A stretch of 64,000 bases of DNA, taken from assembly GCA_025890175.1 (NCBI GenBank), contig JANPYM010000009.1, positions 2,495,244 to 2,559,243 on the forward strand, written 5' to 3'. The notes under the pieces are model-generated. The model saw only the letters and a list, made by a program, of their open reading frames with translations. It was not told where the DNA came from and ran no database searches. The DNA comes from Ciborinia camelliae (taxonomy: Eukaryota; Ascomycota; Leotiomycetes; Helotiales; Sclerotiniaceae). Of this stretch, positions 1 through 13,054 are shown piece by piece (positions within the stretch are counted from its first letter, which is position 1; every line of letters starts with the position of its first letter). The position numbers were made by a program, and so were the translations under genes.

Positions 1-3000
1 AAACGAAAGAAAATGATAATATTACAATAATGTCACAATATTACCTACAGTACATGATTAAAACAACTCTGATAACCAACTACTCACATTCGCCCGCCCG
101 CTCATACCCATACCCATCAATATAAATATAAAGAACTTCACTTCAAGCCGTGCCGACTGGAACGACCTACCTGGATAGAGCACTCGCCTTTTATGAAGCC
201 TATATAGATACTGATTATATAGACTCTAGAGCGATAAGGGGGTGTTCTTGATGTAGGGTGTAGAGAGGTTAATTGATTATTATGTATGATCTTGAGGCTA
301 TATAGGTCCCATGATCGCACCTTCCATATTTAGTGCTTAACAGCGATTCTTCGAAGAGAGAGAGAGAAAACACCATCATCATCATCGTAATAGATAATAT
401 AGGCAGTACCTAGCTAGTACCTACCCAGCTAATAACAAGACCATATAACACTCTATATTAGAAAACCGAATATGTGATGACAGAAAACAGAGAAGCGACT
501 TGCTACAATACATAATGCGGGGAAAACCAAACTAAACCTCGTACATTTTTTTCAATCGTGAGTAACCTTAAATATATCAAATCCTACCCTAAAATACTAG
601 GTGGATGAATGCGGGGAAAAGGAACGAGGTTAGGATTAGTTAGTTAGGTAGCCTAGTACATTTTCATCGTATAACCTTATCATCGTATATCATAACATGA
701 AGTAAGCACCAGAGTATTGCAAACCCGACTGATACCCCCAGGGCCTCGGATAGCTAGATTTCGAGGAAAGAGAAGTCCGGGATTCCAGGAATCAGAATAG
801 ATGTTGTACATGCTAAATAACCAACCTCGCGTCATAATTCATCTACCTAGATAAGGTGATCTACCGATACCCAAGGTTTTCGGAATTATCTGCCTATCCC
901 CCGTCCGTATACCGGTAATGGACGGGATGGATATATTGAGAGAAGTGTAGTGAACGGAATAGATATCACAACGAGATTATGAGATGAGATGATATCGACC
1001 TGCACCCAGCATCTGCGATATATAAAAGTTGCACTGGCAATCCCCCTCCCCTCCCCTCTCCTATCATATGAATCTAATCTAAAGAAGATACACCTCGTCC
1101 ATTATATGACCAAAGCATCGCAATCGCAATCGTTATCACAATCACAATCACAATCAACTTGCGAAAATAAAGATTTGCAATACGAAAAATCTGTTCCGCG
1201 CCGTGTTCCTCTCGATTGATTATATATATCAAATATCAGTCATCTAGTCAAGGTATCATCGTCGCCCAAGATATTCTTACGGTCAATCTCCCCCCGTATA
1301 TCCATCTCGTGAGTGATCAGTTGATTCCTATTGATTCACGAACCCCATCCTTTCCTTCCTTCCTCTCTTGCGTGAAATGTAAATTTCTGATATATAGGTA
1401 TATATATATATATATATACACTATATGCAGCCGACATGCCAGGTAAAGGATCAAGGAAGTGGAAATCGGCCTCCTTCAAGGCCGTCGCTCTAAAAAGAAA
1501 AGAATATGATTAAAATCCATCTCCGAGTAATTTCGCCGCCCTTTTGTTTCATCCAAATACAAAATTAACATTAACGATGAGATAAATCATGTACGAATTA
1601 TATATTTGGTCATTTACTATTTGCCATTTGCCCATATGATACCATACGATGCAATGCAGTTCACCCAGGATATATTCATACAACGCAATCGACACAACCA
1701 ACAACTCCTATACATATCAAAATAGCCAAGCTCTCAACGGACTCCCGAAAAAGGAGCGAGATAGGTTGGGCTTTTTAGGTTGGAATAGTGAATAGGTTAG
1801 AGTACTATTTAGGTTGGAATGATAGGTTGGAATAGTAAATAGGTTGGACTTGGAAGTGAATTGGGGAGTACTGCATACTGGATCTGAATGTGGAAATTCG
1901 ATTATTGAAGGAGAATCGTGAAATTAATTGGTTGAGATACTAAATGAATAACAACCGTGTAATGAATAAAATGATAAAACCATAAAGATCAGACTCTAAT
2001 TGCCCATGAATCAATCCAAGATACTGCTCATATTGCGCCATATATAGCGAGGAATCGTGTGATTTCTATATTGGTGATATCACGAAGCTCCAGAGTACAG
2101 GCTTCCCGGCGCCATGTTCAGAGTGACCACTAAAGCCCAATAATGAGTGGTTTTTGATACTTGAATCCTTTTAAATGATCAGAATGACTTGAAAAAGAAA
2201 AATTATATAAAAGATTAATTTGTTTGAAATAAAGAAGCTATTGAAATGCCCAAACCATCTTTAGATGGGTATTGGTAGCATTTCGAACATTAGATCTGGG
2301 TATACTGGTACCCCCAATGCTAGAACTAGGACATTCCCTAGTAGTTTCGATCATGAAACAATATATAACTTCCTCCATGAAGGTAGATGAGTTTCCCATT
2401 GATCCCATGAACTTTGGAAATATTGAAGTATATGTATGGTGTATACAGGACTTCCTGCCATCATAAGGTAGGTAAGAACCACAAAAAGTCCCTATACGAA
2501 TGTGGAACGAAAAATCAAAGAAGCACCACCAACAACAACAACAATAATATCTGTTCAAAATTCAGATCAGGGAAATCAATATATATGAAAGAATCAATTG
2601 CCAACGGGGACATTGAAGTAGGTATTCAAACTTGCCATCTCCTTCTGCTGCTGATGTGTTGATTCCTTTCCTTCCCTTTCCTTTCCTCTCCATCCAGTAT
2701 GTACGTGTTCTTGACGTGTCATCTCTATTATACATACAAACTTCAACTAGAGATCCGATTTGCGTCAAAGAATGGTCTTCAAGCTTATCAATTCCCACTT
2801 TGGATGATTTCAGGGTCTTGAAGATCGAATGTAAGTTATATAAGTGATCAATTTTCAAAATATGATAGGTTCTGGAGATTGGCTCAGGCTCAGCCACCAT
2901 TGCCAGGATGGGGTGTATGTATCTGTTTCATCGATACGGACTCTGTACTGTATTGTCCTTTAGTATCCTAGGTACCTAAGACATACAATCCATTTTTGAA

Positions 3001-3871
3001 GAGAAGGCTGTGCTGCTTGGCGACAGCGATGATTTGTGAATTGGCATGATTGAGGGGAGGGGGTGGAAGAGGTGGAAGAGGGGGAGGAGTATTGAGGGTT
3101 AAACTTAAATCAATCAAATATCGATTGCCACATGATGCGATGATGATGATGATTTATTTCTATGATATACATACAGGAGGTAGCCATCTGTTTTATGGAT
3201 TGTCGTTCTTAAAGATATCAAATATATTATTGTATTATTTTCCCTTTTCTCCTTTCTCCAATAGATATATACCTACCTAATACTGTACAATTGTTGATTT
3301 GATAGTACGGTATCAATAAACTCACGACTCATCAATACTACGGTTTTAACAGACATTCAAGGGTTCTTCTTACCTTCCTGCCAATTCAAGACGGGAATTG
3401 GAAATATTGGGAAATTGACTACGCCGTACAGTATTTCCCATTTACCAGCTCATAAGCTATACTATATGAGGACCGCCTTCCAAGAAATAAATACCCGCTC
3501 ATCGCTCGTGGCTCATCAATCCCAAATTCAATGAATCATTTCTTCAAAATCATAATGCGCCACTAGTAAGAAACGAAACAAACCGTGTACCAGAATTACC
3601 TAGGCATCAGAGGTATCAGTCGAAAACTTTATACAGCTGGAGAACATCGAACATCTAAACGTCAAACATCAAACATCGAACATCGCGGATTTCACTCCTC
3701 GCAGAGTCACAGCAGTCAGTTACAAAGATCAAATATTGGCAACGGCTTTCCTTATCGCAGTTCACCAAAATTCGCTATCGACTCTACTATATCGCATTTC
3801 CCCATAAGACAGTGAGTGGGTTACGAGAGAACACAACATAATCGCAGGTTATTAAAAAGTTCATCACAATC
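1..3871. other. Long stretch with no supported gene
   Basis: No open frame here shows protein-like composition, a recognisable family or a convincing splice structure. The DNA holds many short TA, TC and AC tracts, a (TA)n microsatellite near 1399-1419, and a G/GA-rich patch near 3050-3095. A few hundred bases before 3872 probably serve as promoter and 5' leader of the Lsb5-like gene. Transcribed non-coding genes cannot be excluded by eye. Confidence 0.6.
1399..1419. repeat. (TA)n microsatellite
   Basis: An uninterrupted alternating TA run of about 20 bases lies in non-coding DNA. It is likely length-polymorphic between isolates. Confidence 0.85.
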
Positions 3872-5508
3872 ATGAAGGCAATGAAAAGTATGGGCATGAA
3901 TCGCATGCTAGGTTCACTGAAGCGTTGTAGGTAGTTTTCAGAGGATCTCCATTCCTATCCTATTTATGCGCCATGAAGGAAGCGGATTGATTTGGACTTA
4001 AACTAACAATGTTCATTCTATGCTACAGCCAAAGATTCAAATGAAGAAACTGGAGATGCACAACTCGATACTCCGGAAGCAAGTGCAGCAAGAAATATTG
4101 TATGCTATTATCACTCTGTCCAGAAAACATGTCCTGATCATATTAGCGTTTATTTTGCGAATCTGGAGGTCCAAATGGTGCGGTACGTTCAGAGTTTTTT
4201 TTGAGTGGTCTATCTATGCAGGATGATATATCTAACATTCCATAGGGCGAAGAAGTTCTTTACCTACCTGCAATTGTCGAAGCCGCAGAATCCTCCCCAG
4301 GAGCCGCGAAAGAATGCGCCTATCATATTCGAAAGTTCCTTTCCAAGGACAACTTCAGCAAACCCTACGTACAATATAATGCGATAATGTTGATTCGAAT
4401 TTTAACGGATAATCCTGGAAAGACTTTTACGAGGAATGTAGATGCGAAATTTGTACAAACTGTGAAGGAGCTCTTGAGAACTGGAAGAGATCCAAGTGTC
4501 AAGCAGATATTGATGGAAACTTTGGTGACATTTACGACAGACAAGGCAGATGATGAAACATTGGCTCCTCTAATTGAGATGTGGAAGAAGGAACAAGAGA
4601 AGATGGTCAAATTGGCAGCAAGTTTCCCCAAGCATTATCATCGGTGGCTTTTCCCTTCTAATGCATCCCAGGGTCCTGCAGGTCCACGAACCCTCGTCGC
4701 TCCACCATTTGATCCCAATTCGCAAAACTATTTTGGACGTAATCATCATACTCACCGTCTTCCAGCTCCCCATGAGCTATCCTCTCGAATCGAAGAGGCA
4801 CGCACTTCTGCAAAATTACTCTCCCAAGTCGTACAATCCACACCTCCATCGGAAGTCCTTACCAATGAACTTATTCGCGAATTCGCCGATCGTTGTCAGT
4901 CTGCAAGCAGAAGTGTTCAAGCGTATATGATTGCGGAAAATCCAAGTCCGGACAATAATACTATGGAGACCTTGATCGAGACCAATGAACAGCTGAGTAA
5001 AGCCATGAATCAACATCAAAGAGCTGTCTTACATGCGCGGAAACTTATGGGGCTTGGTAATGGAGAGAATTCGACTCCTCCATCTAGAACCGGTTCGGGT
5101 TATACACCTCCGCCAGGCCCACCACCAAATCAAGTTTCTAAACCCACCGGGAGTAATGGCAAGAGATCAACGCCACCCATTCCCCCACCTGGTGACATTG
5201 CGCCTATGGATGACGATGAGGATGAGCGAAATCCTTTCAATGACCCAGAGTCAAGCTCATCCAGAGTTACGAGACCACCATTTCCTTCTGATGCACCACC
5301 AAAAGCAACTGGTCAATTTAATGATACGCATGGCGTCGAACCATACCACCCAGGTTTCAAGGAAACGAAGAGCTATATGGGAAGACAAGATAGTAGTATA
5401 GAGAACGTTACAATGCATAATGCAGTTCCGAAGAGGGATGAGGATGATGAAGATGATGAGCCAAGATATTCGGTGCCTGCTGGCAAACAGCCTGTCTTTC
5501 GATACTAG
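3872..5508 (+). CDS. Lsb5-like VHS/GAT-domain endocytic adaptor
   Basis: Four exons: 3872-3926, 4029-4099, 4147-4182 and 4246-5508, giving 474 residues. Phases agree at all three GT-AG junctions, and the join through the 12-codon third exon (RLFCESGGPNGA) gives a continuous VHS-type helical N-terminus (about residues 20-165). A GAT-like three-helix segment follows (about 230-325). The C-terminal half is disordered and proline-rich, with PPGPPP stretches (SH3-type ligands), an acidic patch and an NPF motif near residue 383 that could bind EH domains. Yeast Lsb5 and GGA/TOM1-type proteins use VHS and GAT modules to bind cargo, ubiquitin or actin-nucleation partners during endocytosis and endosomal sorting. 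The Lsb5 assignment rests on domain order and the proline-rich tail. A GGA is less likely because no gamma-adaptin ear domain is present. The start at 3872 lies in a Met-rich, basic N-terminus. The 47-nt second intron is unusually short. Confidence 0.85.
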
Positions 5509-6799
5509 AGCTTTTAGGGGGACGATTTAACATAAAGTTAGACAGTAATAAAGTCTAGGGGTTGGGGGGGGCTGACGGATTCATGCATTTACGACTCGAT
5601 GAAAGAAAGGCATTTGGAGCAATTTTTTTCCCCAGGGTTGAGAGCGAAGCGGCATTTTGATACCTCGAGGTCATAAGAATATTTATTGGAGTTTTTTTAA
5701 TGGATGGTATCTAGTTGTCAGTTGTCAATACAATATCGATTCTTTTTTAATTTGGGCCTACAGTGTATTCTCTGGAGATTTTGAATCATCCCGGTTTGTC
5801 TCAAAGGGAGGAGGGGCTGGGCCCCATGGTATCCATAGTATGTTATCTCACCTCCCAATATGGAATTAACATTTTCGATCGGAATAGGTTCGAAGATATG
5901 TATAGATTTTTAGAGTGAGAATCGAGAATAGTGAATCGAGAATCGTGAATATCGAATATCGAATATCAAATATCGTTCTACATAGAAGGGACGTCTCGCG
6001 TATTCGCATTAACTAAGGCTAACAAGATGTTTGATATATATTGCGGGCTAAAAAGTATGGAGTACCCCGAAAGACTCTAAGATTATATCTTCAACACTTC
6101 ATGCCATATTTATGAATGTCTATCTACGGAATACATACGGAGTAGTACAATGTACTGTCCCAAGATTCGGAAATATCACGATGCAGGTACATCCCTTGCT
6201 AATGGGAAATTTATCATTACAAGTTTCTTATATCAAAAGACTGGATAGGCGAACTTATCATACGCCCCCTTATCAATTATCTATATAAAAGATTACCTAT
6301 CAATACGCCCCACCAATTAAAAGCTAATATATGGATCTATCCCAGTCGAATTCACTCCACCCGGGGCTTTGAGCTTCCTCATTCGTTTAATCCCATACCG
6401 TTTCCCCGCCTTTTCGGAAAACTGTCTTGGGGTTTAAGTGCGACTAGAAAGCAATCCATGGATGAGATAACAACTAATCGATGTCACGTAAACATTCAAT
6501 TTCAATCAGGCGCCTCGTATCGCGGCGTACCTACGAGACTGTCTCACTGTTTCCTACAATGGAATCAGTAGATGGAGAACATATGCGGCTCACCAGTGAA
6601 TATGTAATGCGTTTTCAAATCTCCCTGCAAGTTCATGGATGATCAAAATTTCACTGCAGCCGATTCCGCTCTTCATCAATGGTCATGATTTGTATATGTT
6701 TGTTGGGGCTCCCCCCAATATCTCATCTCCAATCTATACCTCCTCGTTTTTGTCTTCCTCTTTCCTTTCTACCTGATCTCTCCAGGTTGAACTCTCAAT
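5509..6799. other. Intergenic region without a gene
   Basis: No supported coding sequence. It holds the 3' end of the Lsb5-like transcript, short AATATCGAAT-type direct repeats around 5920-5975, and the promoter of the gamma-glutamyltransferase gene, with pyrimidine-rich DNA immediately before its ATG. Confidence 0.6.
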
Positions 6800-8885
6800 A
6801 TGTTGTTCCCTAGTCTTCCTCAAACTCTTAGCTTCGCTTTGGCTGCCTTGCCTTTTACAAAAGTTTCATCGACGCCATTGAATTCGACATATGGTGATGG
6901 CAAAAATGGAGCTGTTGCTAGTGAAAGTTCTATCTGCTCGAATATTGGAATAGATATCCTCAAAGTTGGTGGAAATGCTGCTGATGCGGTGAGTTTTTTT
7001 TGCTTTTGCCTCGAAAATTTCTTGCTTCCATTTGGGTTGTCAACTGGCCCGGACTCTAATCAGATTTGAAAGCTTTCAATATCTAAACAGTTTGGGATCA
7101 TTCACTTTGGTTTGATCATTTCCCTGCGTTATTGTTCCAAGCAAATTCAGCATGCGCAATATATTGAAAAAATGACGAATCTCTTATTGTCAAACTCTAA
7201 TCCAAATTATTGGAAACCTTAATTCATCCTAGCTTTGCTAATGCCCCTACTAGATCGTCGCCATGCAGCTTTGTGTGGGAGTAGTTGGCATGTATCACTC
7301 CGGTATTGGGGGAGGTGGTTTTGCCACTGTACGATCGGCCAATGGGAGTTACGAATTTATTGATTTCCGCGAGACGGCACCCGCTGCTGCTTTCGAAACT
7401 ATGTACTCCCCTCCTCTTTCCAACGCAAACTACTCCCTCTACGGTGGTTTGGCAAGTGGTGTACCTGGAGAGCTCCGTGGTCTTGAACACATTCATAAGA
7501 ATTATGGATCATTACCTTGGAAGCAATTAGTCCTCCCCGCGGTTAAAGTCGCCCGCTTTGGATTCAATGTTACCGCCGACTTAGTCCGTTACATGGCTTC
7601 CGCAACATCTTCTTACGATTTCCTTACGCATGACGAAACGTGGGCAATTGATTTTGCACCCAATGGAACTAGAGTTCAGCTAGGGGATTTATTGACTAGG
7701 AAACGATTAGCCAATACTCTTGAAGCTATCGCCGAACATGGACCCGATGCATTCTACAAAGGACGCATTGCAAAGGCCACCATCGCCGCGCTCCAAGCAT
7801 CAAATGGAACAATGGCACTCTCGGATCTCAAAAATTACACCATCGAGTCTAGAACCCCATCCAACATCACCTATCGCGGATACAAAATCCACAGCGGAAC
7901 CGCTCCATCGAGTGGAGCCGTCGTGTGCAGCGTCATGAAAATTATCGAGGGTTACGATATGTCGAGTCCCAGCCAACTCAACTTCTCAACGCATTACTTG
8001 GATGAGGGAATGCGATTTGCCTACGGACAAAGAACTCTCTTGGGAGATCCTTCATTCCTTCCCAACCTCACGAGTTACCAGGAGAAAATGGTCTCGGAAA
8101 GTACGGCCAAGGAAATTCGCTCCCAGATTCAAGAGTTCCGTACCCTGAATGTTTCGGCCTATAATCCGGCTATGTATGATATTCTTTCGGATGATGGTAC
8201 TTCGGCTACCGTGGCGGCCGATAAGAGTGGTCTTACTATCGCTATGACTTCTACTATCAATACGTTGTTTGGAAGTAGACTTATGGTGCCTGAGACTGGG
8301 GTTATTATGAATAATGAGATGAATGGTAAGATGCTCTCTCTCCTCTCTTCCCTCTTGAAATTTCAAATTTCAAATTTCCACATTACATCATATTAACACA
8401 TCCCCCCGATAGATTTCTCCATCCCCAACACAACCAACGCATTCAACTACACGCCCTCCCCCGCAAACTTCATCTCGCCCTTCAAACGCCCCCTCTCCTC
8501 CATCTCGCCCACCATCGTCGAACACCCCAACGGCACCGTCTACCTCGCGCACGCCTCCGCCGGCGGCTCCCGCATCATCACCGAAATCATCCAGCATCTC
8601 TGGCACTCGCTCGATCAAAACATGACGTCGGCGGAAAGTCTCCGTCAACCCCGAATGCACGATCAACTCTCGCCTAATACCGTGTATTTCGAATATGGAT
8701 CCGACGTCTTTGGCGTCGAGGGCTATAATAATGAGACGGTCGCGTTTATGCAGGGCTTGGGCGCGAATGTTGCGTGGGGTCCTGTTGGGAGTACCACGGC
8801 TCAGGCGCTTAGGAGGTTGAGTGGGGGCGTTTGGGAGGCCGCCGGTGAACCGAGACAGCTTAGTAGTAAGGGGTTGACGGTTTAG
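6800..8885 (+). CDS. Secreted gamma-glutamyltransferase (glutathione hydrolase)
   Basis: Three exons, 6800-6988, 7254-8325 and 8413-8885, encode 577 residues, the usual length for this family. A hydrophobic N-terminal signal peptide (about residues 1-23) is followed by the N-terminal nucleophile hydrolase fold. Recognisable blocks are GGNAADA, GIGGGGF, the ETAPAAA region, GVPGELRG, the DDGTS motif, the STINTLFGS loop, and PSSGAV near the glutamate pocket. Thr379 in DDGTS should be both the self-cleavage site and the nucleophile of the small subunit. Many potential N-glycosylation sites fit an extracellular or wall-associated enzyme. The family cleaves gamma-glutamyl bonds of glutathione and its conjugates, feeding sulfur and amino-acid recovery. 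Intron 1 (265 nt) is long for this window and intron 2 is 87 nt; both junctions keep phase. The first part of exon 3 uses markedly more C-ending codons than the rest. Confidence 0.95.
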
Positions 8886-9348
8886 GCTGGGGATTAGATG
8901 GATGGGGAGGTTGAGGAGTTGATAATATACCTGGTGTATGTGATATGATAGGATATGATATAATAATAATGAATCTCATGCATACCTGAGTAACCTTAAT
9001 CTTTTTTTCTATCGTTGAATGATTACCTTATTTCCTTCCTTCCTTGCTTTCTTTCTTCCTCTCCTCCTTTCACCAACCCAACCCAATCTAATCTAATCTA
9101 ATCCTCCCTGTGCTCATATTCATTTGTAATTTGATTTCGGTTTGATAGATACTTACTGGTAGGTATTGATAGAAAGGAAAGGAATACATCCATTCCACTA
9201 GTAAACTTTCTTCACCTGCTTACCGTGTGAGCTGAGGCTCTGATCTCATCGAGGAGTCTATTTATATCATCTCTTCTATACATTCATGACTCATATCGCG
9301 TATCTCTCATCCAATTACAGTATGCATCTTAAACCTAAAACTACATAT
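8886..9348. other. Convergent 3' intergenic region
   Basis: Non-coding space between two convergent genes. It contains CCTTCCTTCC-type pyrimidine repeats and a short (TCTAA)n run near 9085-9105. No gene seen. Confidence 0.6.
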
Positions 9349-10610
9349 TTACTGTTCAAACACAGAAGTCCAATCCTCTTTTCTCATCCAATCTTCCAAA
9401 CTCGTCATAGGACATTCAACCCCAGCCTTGAGAATTCCAGTCAGCCATTAAATCTTCTTTTCTACTACTTCATTCTTCAATTTCACATCCAAGCAAAGAC
9501 TTCAACATACCTTCTCAATATCCTCTTTTGTCCACAACGTCGTATCACCCCCATCATAACCCGGATCACTAGAATAAGCAAACATATCAAACAATTCCTC
9601 CCCAAATGATTTATCCTCCTCCCTCCCTACAAATTCTTCTTCCGTGCACTGCTTATACGTGGCATGCTTTCCGGTGATTTCGCTCCACAATCGGATATAT
9701 TCGCTCCATGAACAGATTGTCCCGCATGCCATGTAACTCTTGCCAGGTGGAAGTTGCGAGACGGCGTGGACGAAGGTGCCGAGATCGCTGTTTACCGCAA
9801 GATGTGGAACTGGCTTGTCTGCGGTCGTGGGGAAACTCATTTGGAAGCTTCCGGAAGGTTGCTTGATTCACCTTCTATATTAGCTGATGATTCTTTCTCT
9901 CTGTATTACTTAATATGAGTGATTCATGTGTCGAAAATGGGGGACTTGGGTTCAGATGTCGCGTGCTACATAGATGCAAGTAAACAAAAATAAACAAACC
10001 AACAAACCTTCCCCAAAAAACTTTTCATAGCCAATTTATAACTACTCGTAAAATACCCCGTCAAAACACAACTCATCTTGGCCGCCAACCCCCCCTCCTC
10101 TGCATACCTCTCCCTCACATAGTAAGGAAAAACATCCGCCTTCGCATCATGATGATACACCTCTGAAAAGACCCCCCCGCTACTCCTCCCCGCATGACTC
10201 AACGTACTCGCAATCAAGCCATGCTCATCCAGTCCCGGAAGCACACTCCCATGAGCCGCCGCATCGGCAATATTCCTCCCCTGTTGATACTCCACCTCAT
10301 ACGCCCATTTCCGACACGACACCCCGCGTTTTTGCGCCGCGAGTCGATCGTCGGGTCGGAAAAATGCTTCCCAGTAATTCGTCACGCTGAATATGAGGTT
10401 TGCGCCTTGGAAAGCGAGGATTAATGATTTTGCATCGTTTAAATCCGCTTCGACAATTTCAATGCCTTGGCTTGTGAGTGCGCGTGCGGTTGCTGATGAG
10501 GAGTTGCGTGTTATGCCTCGGATTTTGTAGTTCGGGTCGGAGAGAAATCTTTGCGCGACCGAGTGCCCTTGATTCCCGGTTATCCCGATGATTACTATTA
10601 GTTTTGTCAT
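9349..10610 (-). CDS. NmrA-like NAD(P)-binding family protein
   Basis: On the minus strand, exons 10610-10008, 9861-9511 and 9426-9349 give 343 residues with phase 0 at both junctions. The N-terminus is a beta strand followed by a GxxGxxG-type dinucleotide loop (IIGITGNQGHSVAQ), as in atypical short-chain dehydrogenases of the NmrA/HSCARG group. A VTNYW segment and a later PHLAVNSDLG segment also match the family. NmrA-type proteins usually sense NAD(P) redox state and regulate transcription factors, while some relatives are reductases acting on small molecules; the catalytic YxxxK pattern is not obvious, so a sensor role is favoured. The last exon (AGVECPMTSLEDWMRKEDW) was found by splicing from a strong GTATGT donor. 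Without it, translation would end two codons later. Target and pathway are unknown. Confidence 0.88.
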
Positions 10611-12017
10611 GCTGGTTGTGGTGGCTGCAATTTATGGGTGTATTGGAGGTATCTTTCTTCAGGGTGTTGCGAGGTTGTGTGAAAATGTCAAAAGGATGGA
10701 GTGGGGTTCATACCCCGCCATACCTGCAGTCATCAATTTCTTGACCATAGTTTTTTTTCCCTTCCCTTATTAACGAAATATAAAAACTAGTTACTATTAT
10801 AATCCTACTAAATCATCATCATCAAGTAATAAATAACATGAATCTGATTACGACCCATAAATATATCCTCATCACCAAGAAATTAATCCCCAACTCGGAC
10901 GCCGCCCGCATTGGAAAAACACCAGAAATTAATTCCAAATACTTTATCTATACTACCATTTATATTTCCAAGTTACCTTATCGAACACATCCACTACTAT
11001 AATTACCCAAGTAACCTCTCTATATATACATATACCCCCAATAATAAATTATTTAAACAGCAATCATCATCCACCTATCCAATCCCCCCTTTCATTTTCG
11101 CTTTCACTTCCACTCCAGAGCATTCACTTTCGCTACCTACCAACCAACCAACCAAACACCCCCTAAACTCTCGCTAAATCCCTACCTAGGTACCAACAGA
11201 AGGTTTAGCCCCTAGACAAGATTCCAGCTCGATTTCCTTGCCTACCATTAATGACCTACACCATTATGGCGAATGAATTTCTTATCTGAGGCCTGAAGGT
11301 GGTCTTTGACTTATATGGTAATTATGGTTTCGAGTTATTGGGTAGGTACCTAGGTAAGGTTTGTAGTATATATTTTAGGGAGTAGATTAGATGTTAGATG
11401 ATAGATTAGGGGCAGAAAGTTGGAATGGGTTTTTTTAGATCAGAGAATACCTAGGTAAGCTCGAGATGTTTTGATTTGGAATGGTGATTATGCCCGGGGG
11501 CTAAGGTATCCATGTTCTAGATTGATTTGAAGGGGCCCCGAAAATATTCCAATTTGAAATCAATAATTGATCATTAGTTAATGTTCGAGTTTGATTTGAA
11601 TATACAAGAAACCTCACCTCAATCTTTTCTTTCAATTTGAAATCAGCAGTCAATCATTAATGTTCTAGTCTCATTCGAAGGATAGACCTTTAATGTTCCG
11701 ATGTGGAATGTATAATCATCACCAATGTGCTAGTTTCAATTGAACATTCAAAAGCAATCATATATTCATGAATCTATGAGATTTTATGATCCCAAGACAA
11801 TTCATCGGAGATATATCAAAAGGGATTTCTAGTCGACCAAAGCAAGTACTGTTACAGATAACTTGGGTACCAAATCAAAGATTTCGTATATATATATATA
11901 TTTACTCCATCCAAAAGAATGTTACTTCACTTCACATCTAGCCATAGCTAAACTCCATAGTCCAACCATCCACCCACCACTTTTAATACGACTCCCACAC
12001 ACCCAACTCATTCCGAT
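10611..12017. other. Intergenic region without a gene
   Basis: No coding signal. The part just after 10610 is the promoter of the minus-strand NmrA-like gene. The rest is AC- and AT-rich with a short TA run near 11887-11900. Confidence 0.6.
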
Positions 12018-13054
12018 TTAACCACTAGCGACATGTACCTCAACAGTTCCAGTTCCAGTATTTTGATACTTGATATAGGTAAGATCGAGGATGCCATCAC
12101 CGTTGAAATCAATCAACTGCCAAACCCCATTCTGTTCTTGCGTGAAAGTAGTCCCGACCTCCAAGATTCGAGTTTGGTAAACCGAAGCTCTTGATGCAAT
12201 GTGAACCTCGGTCGTCCCGGTCCCGGTGTTGACATCTTTAATATAGATCAAATCTCCATTGGCGCTATAGGGACCCAGTTGCCAGAATCCATTGTTCTCG
12301 ACTGTGAAGGTGGTCCCCGTGCTGATGAGTCTCGTTTGATAATTGGATGCACCAGATGCGACGAAAACCTCGTCGGTTCCGGTTCCCGTGTTGCTAGTCT
12401 TGATGAAAACTAAGTCTGGAATTCCATCTCCGTCGTAGTCGTACACATTCCATTGTCCATCTTGCTCATTTGCGAATGTTGTCACTACTTCAACTGTACG
12501 TGTCGTATATGTTGACGCTCCACTAGCAATATGAACCTCGACGTACCCGGAGGGGGTATTTTGTGTCTTGATGTATACCAAGTCGGGGAGAACAGAGTTG
12601 GATGATTTGAATAGACGCCACGTTCCATTGTCTTCTTGAACAAACGTGGTGGGGACTTCGAGGATTCGAGTCTGGAAATTGGAGGATGAAGATGCAATAT
12701 GAACTTCAACATATCCAGTCCCTGTGTTGGTATTTTTTACGTAGACCAAGTCTGGGGTTCCATCACCGTTGGCACTGTGATTTTGTTAGTGAGGCCAATA
12801 GAGAGGGGATTTATTGAGAGCATGTGGGAGGGGGAGGAGGTTCTTTGGTTTGTGTGATAAAGTGATGAGGAATAGGAGAGTAATAGGAAGAGGTTGGCTT
12901 ACTCAATCAATTGCCAAAAGCCATTGTTCTCTTCGGCGAAGGTGGTTCCGGTTTCCAAGATGCGTGTCTGATATGGAGCGCGTTTCTCGAGGAGATTTGG
13001 AATAGCAGAGCCAAGAGCAAGGGATGAAAACAGTGCAAGTTGTTTGAATAACAT
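12018..13054 (-). CDS. Secreted VCBS/FG-GAP-like repeat protein
   Basis: Exons 13054-12903 and 12774-12018 on the minus strand encode 302 residues. The intron (128 nt) splits an Asp codon and the join restores a repeat unit. Residues 1-17 form a signal peptide, followed by a Lys-Arg pair at 24-25 that could be cut by a Kex2-like protease. The mature protein is almost entirely five tandem units of about 50 residues, each with the pattern DxNGDGxPDLVYIK, NTGTGxVEVHIAS, YQTRxxE, TTF and NGxWQL. The D-x-N-G-D-G element resembles the calcium loop of FG-GAP/VCBS beta-propeller repeats. Five units are fewer than the seven of a full propeller, and the last unit ends at HVASG. Two units have lost part of the acidic loop. 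Such proteins are usually extracellular and may bind ligands or carbohydrate; no enzymatic residues are evident. Confidence 0.85.

Noticed and set aside
989..1446. Short plus-strand ORFs near 1 kb
   Set aside because: They are made of CAATCGCAATCG and TATA low-complexity repeats with no splice structure or family similarity.
2238..2900. Overlapping ORFs on both strands
   Set aside because: Cys/Tyr-rich and unlike known proteins; open frames follow from local composition (AAC/CCA repeats).
5888..5900. GGTTCGAA resembling a tRNA B box
   Set aside because: No A box or cloverleaf-compatible arms at suitable distance.
10194..10424. Plus-strand ORF inside the NmrA-like gene
   Set aside because: Antisense shadow of the minus-strand coding exon.
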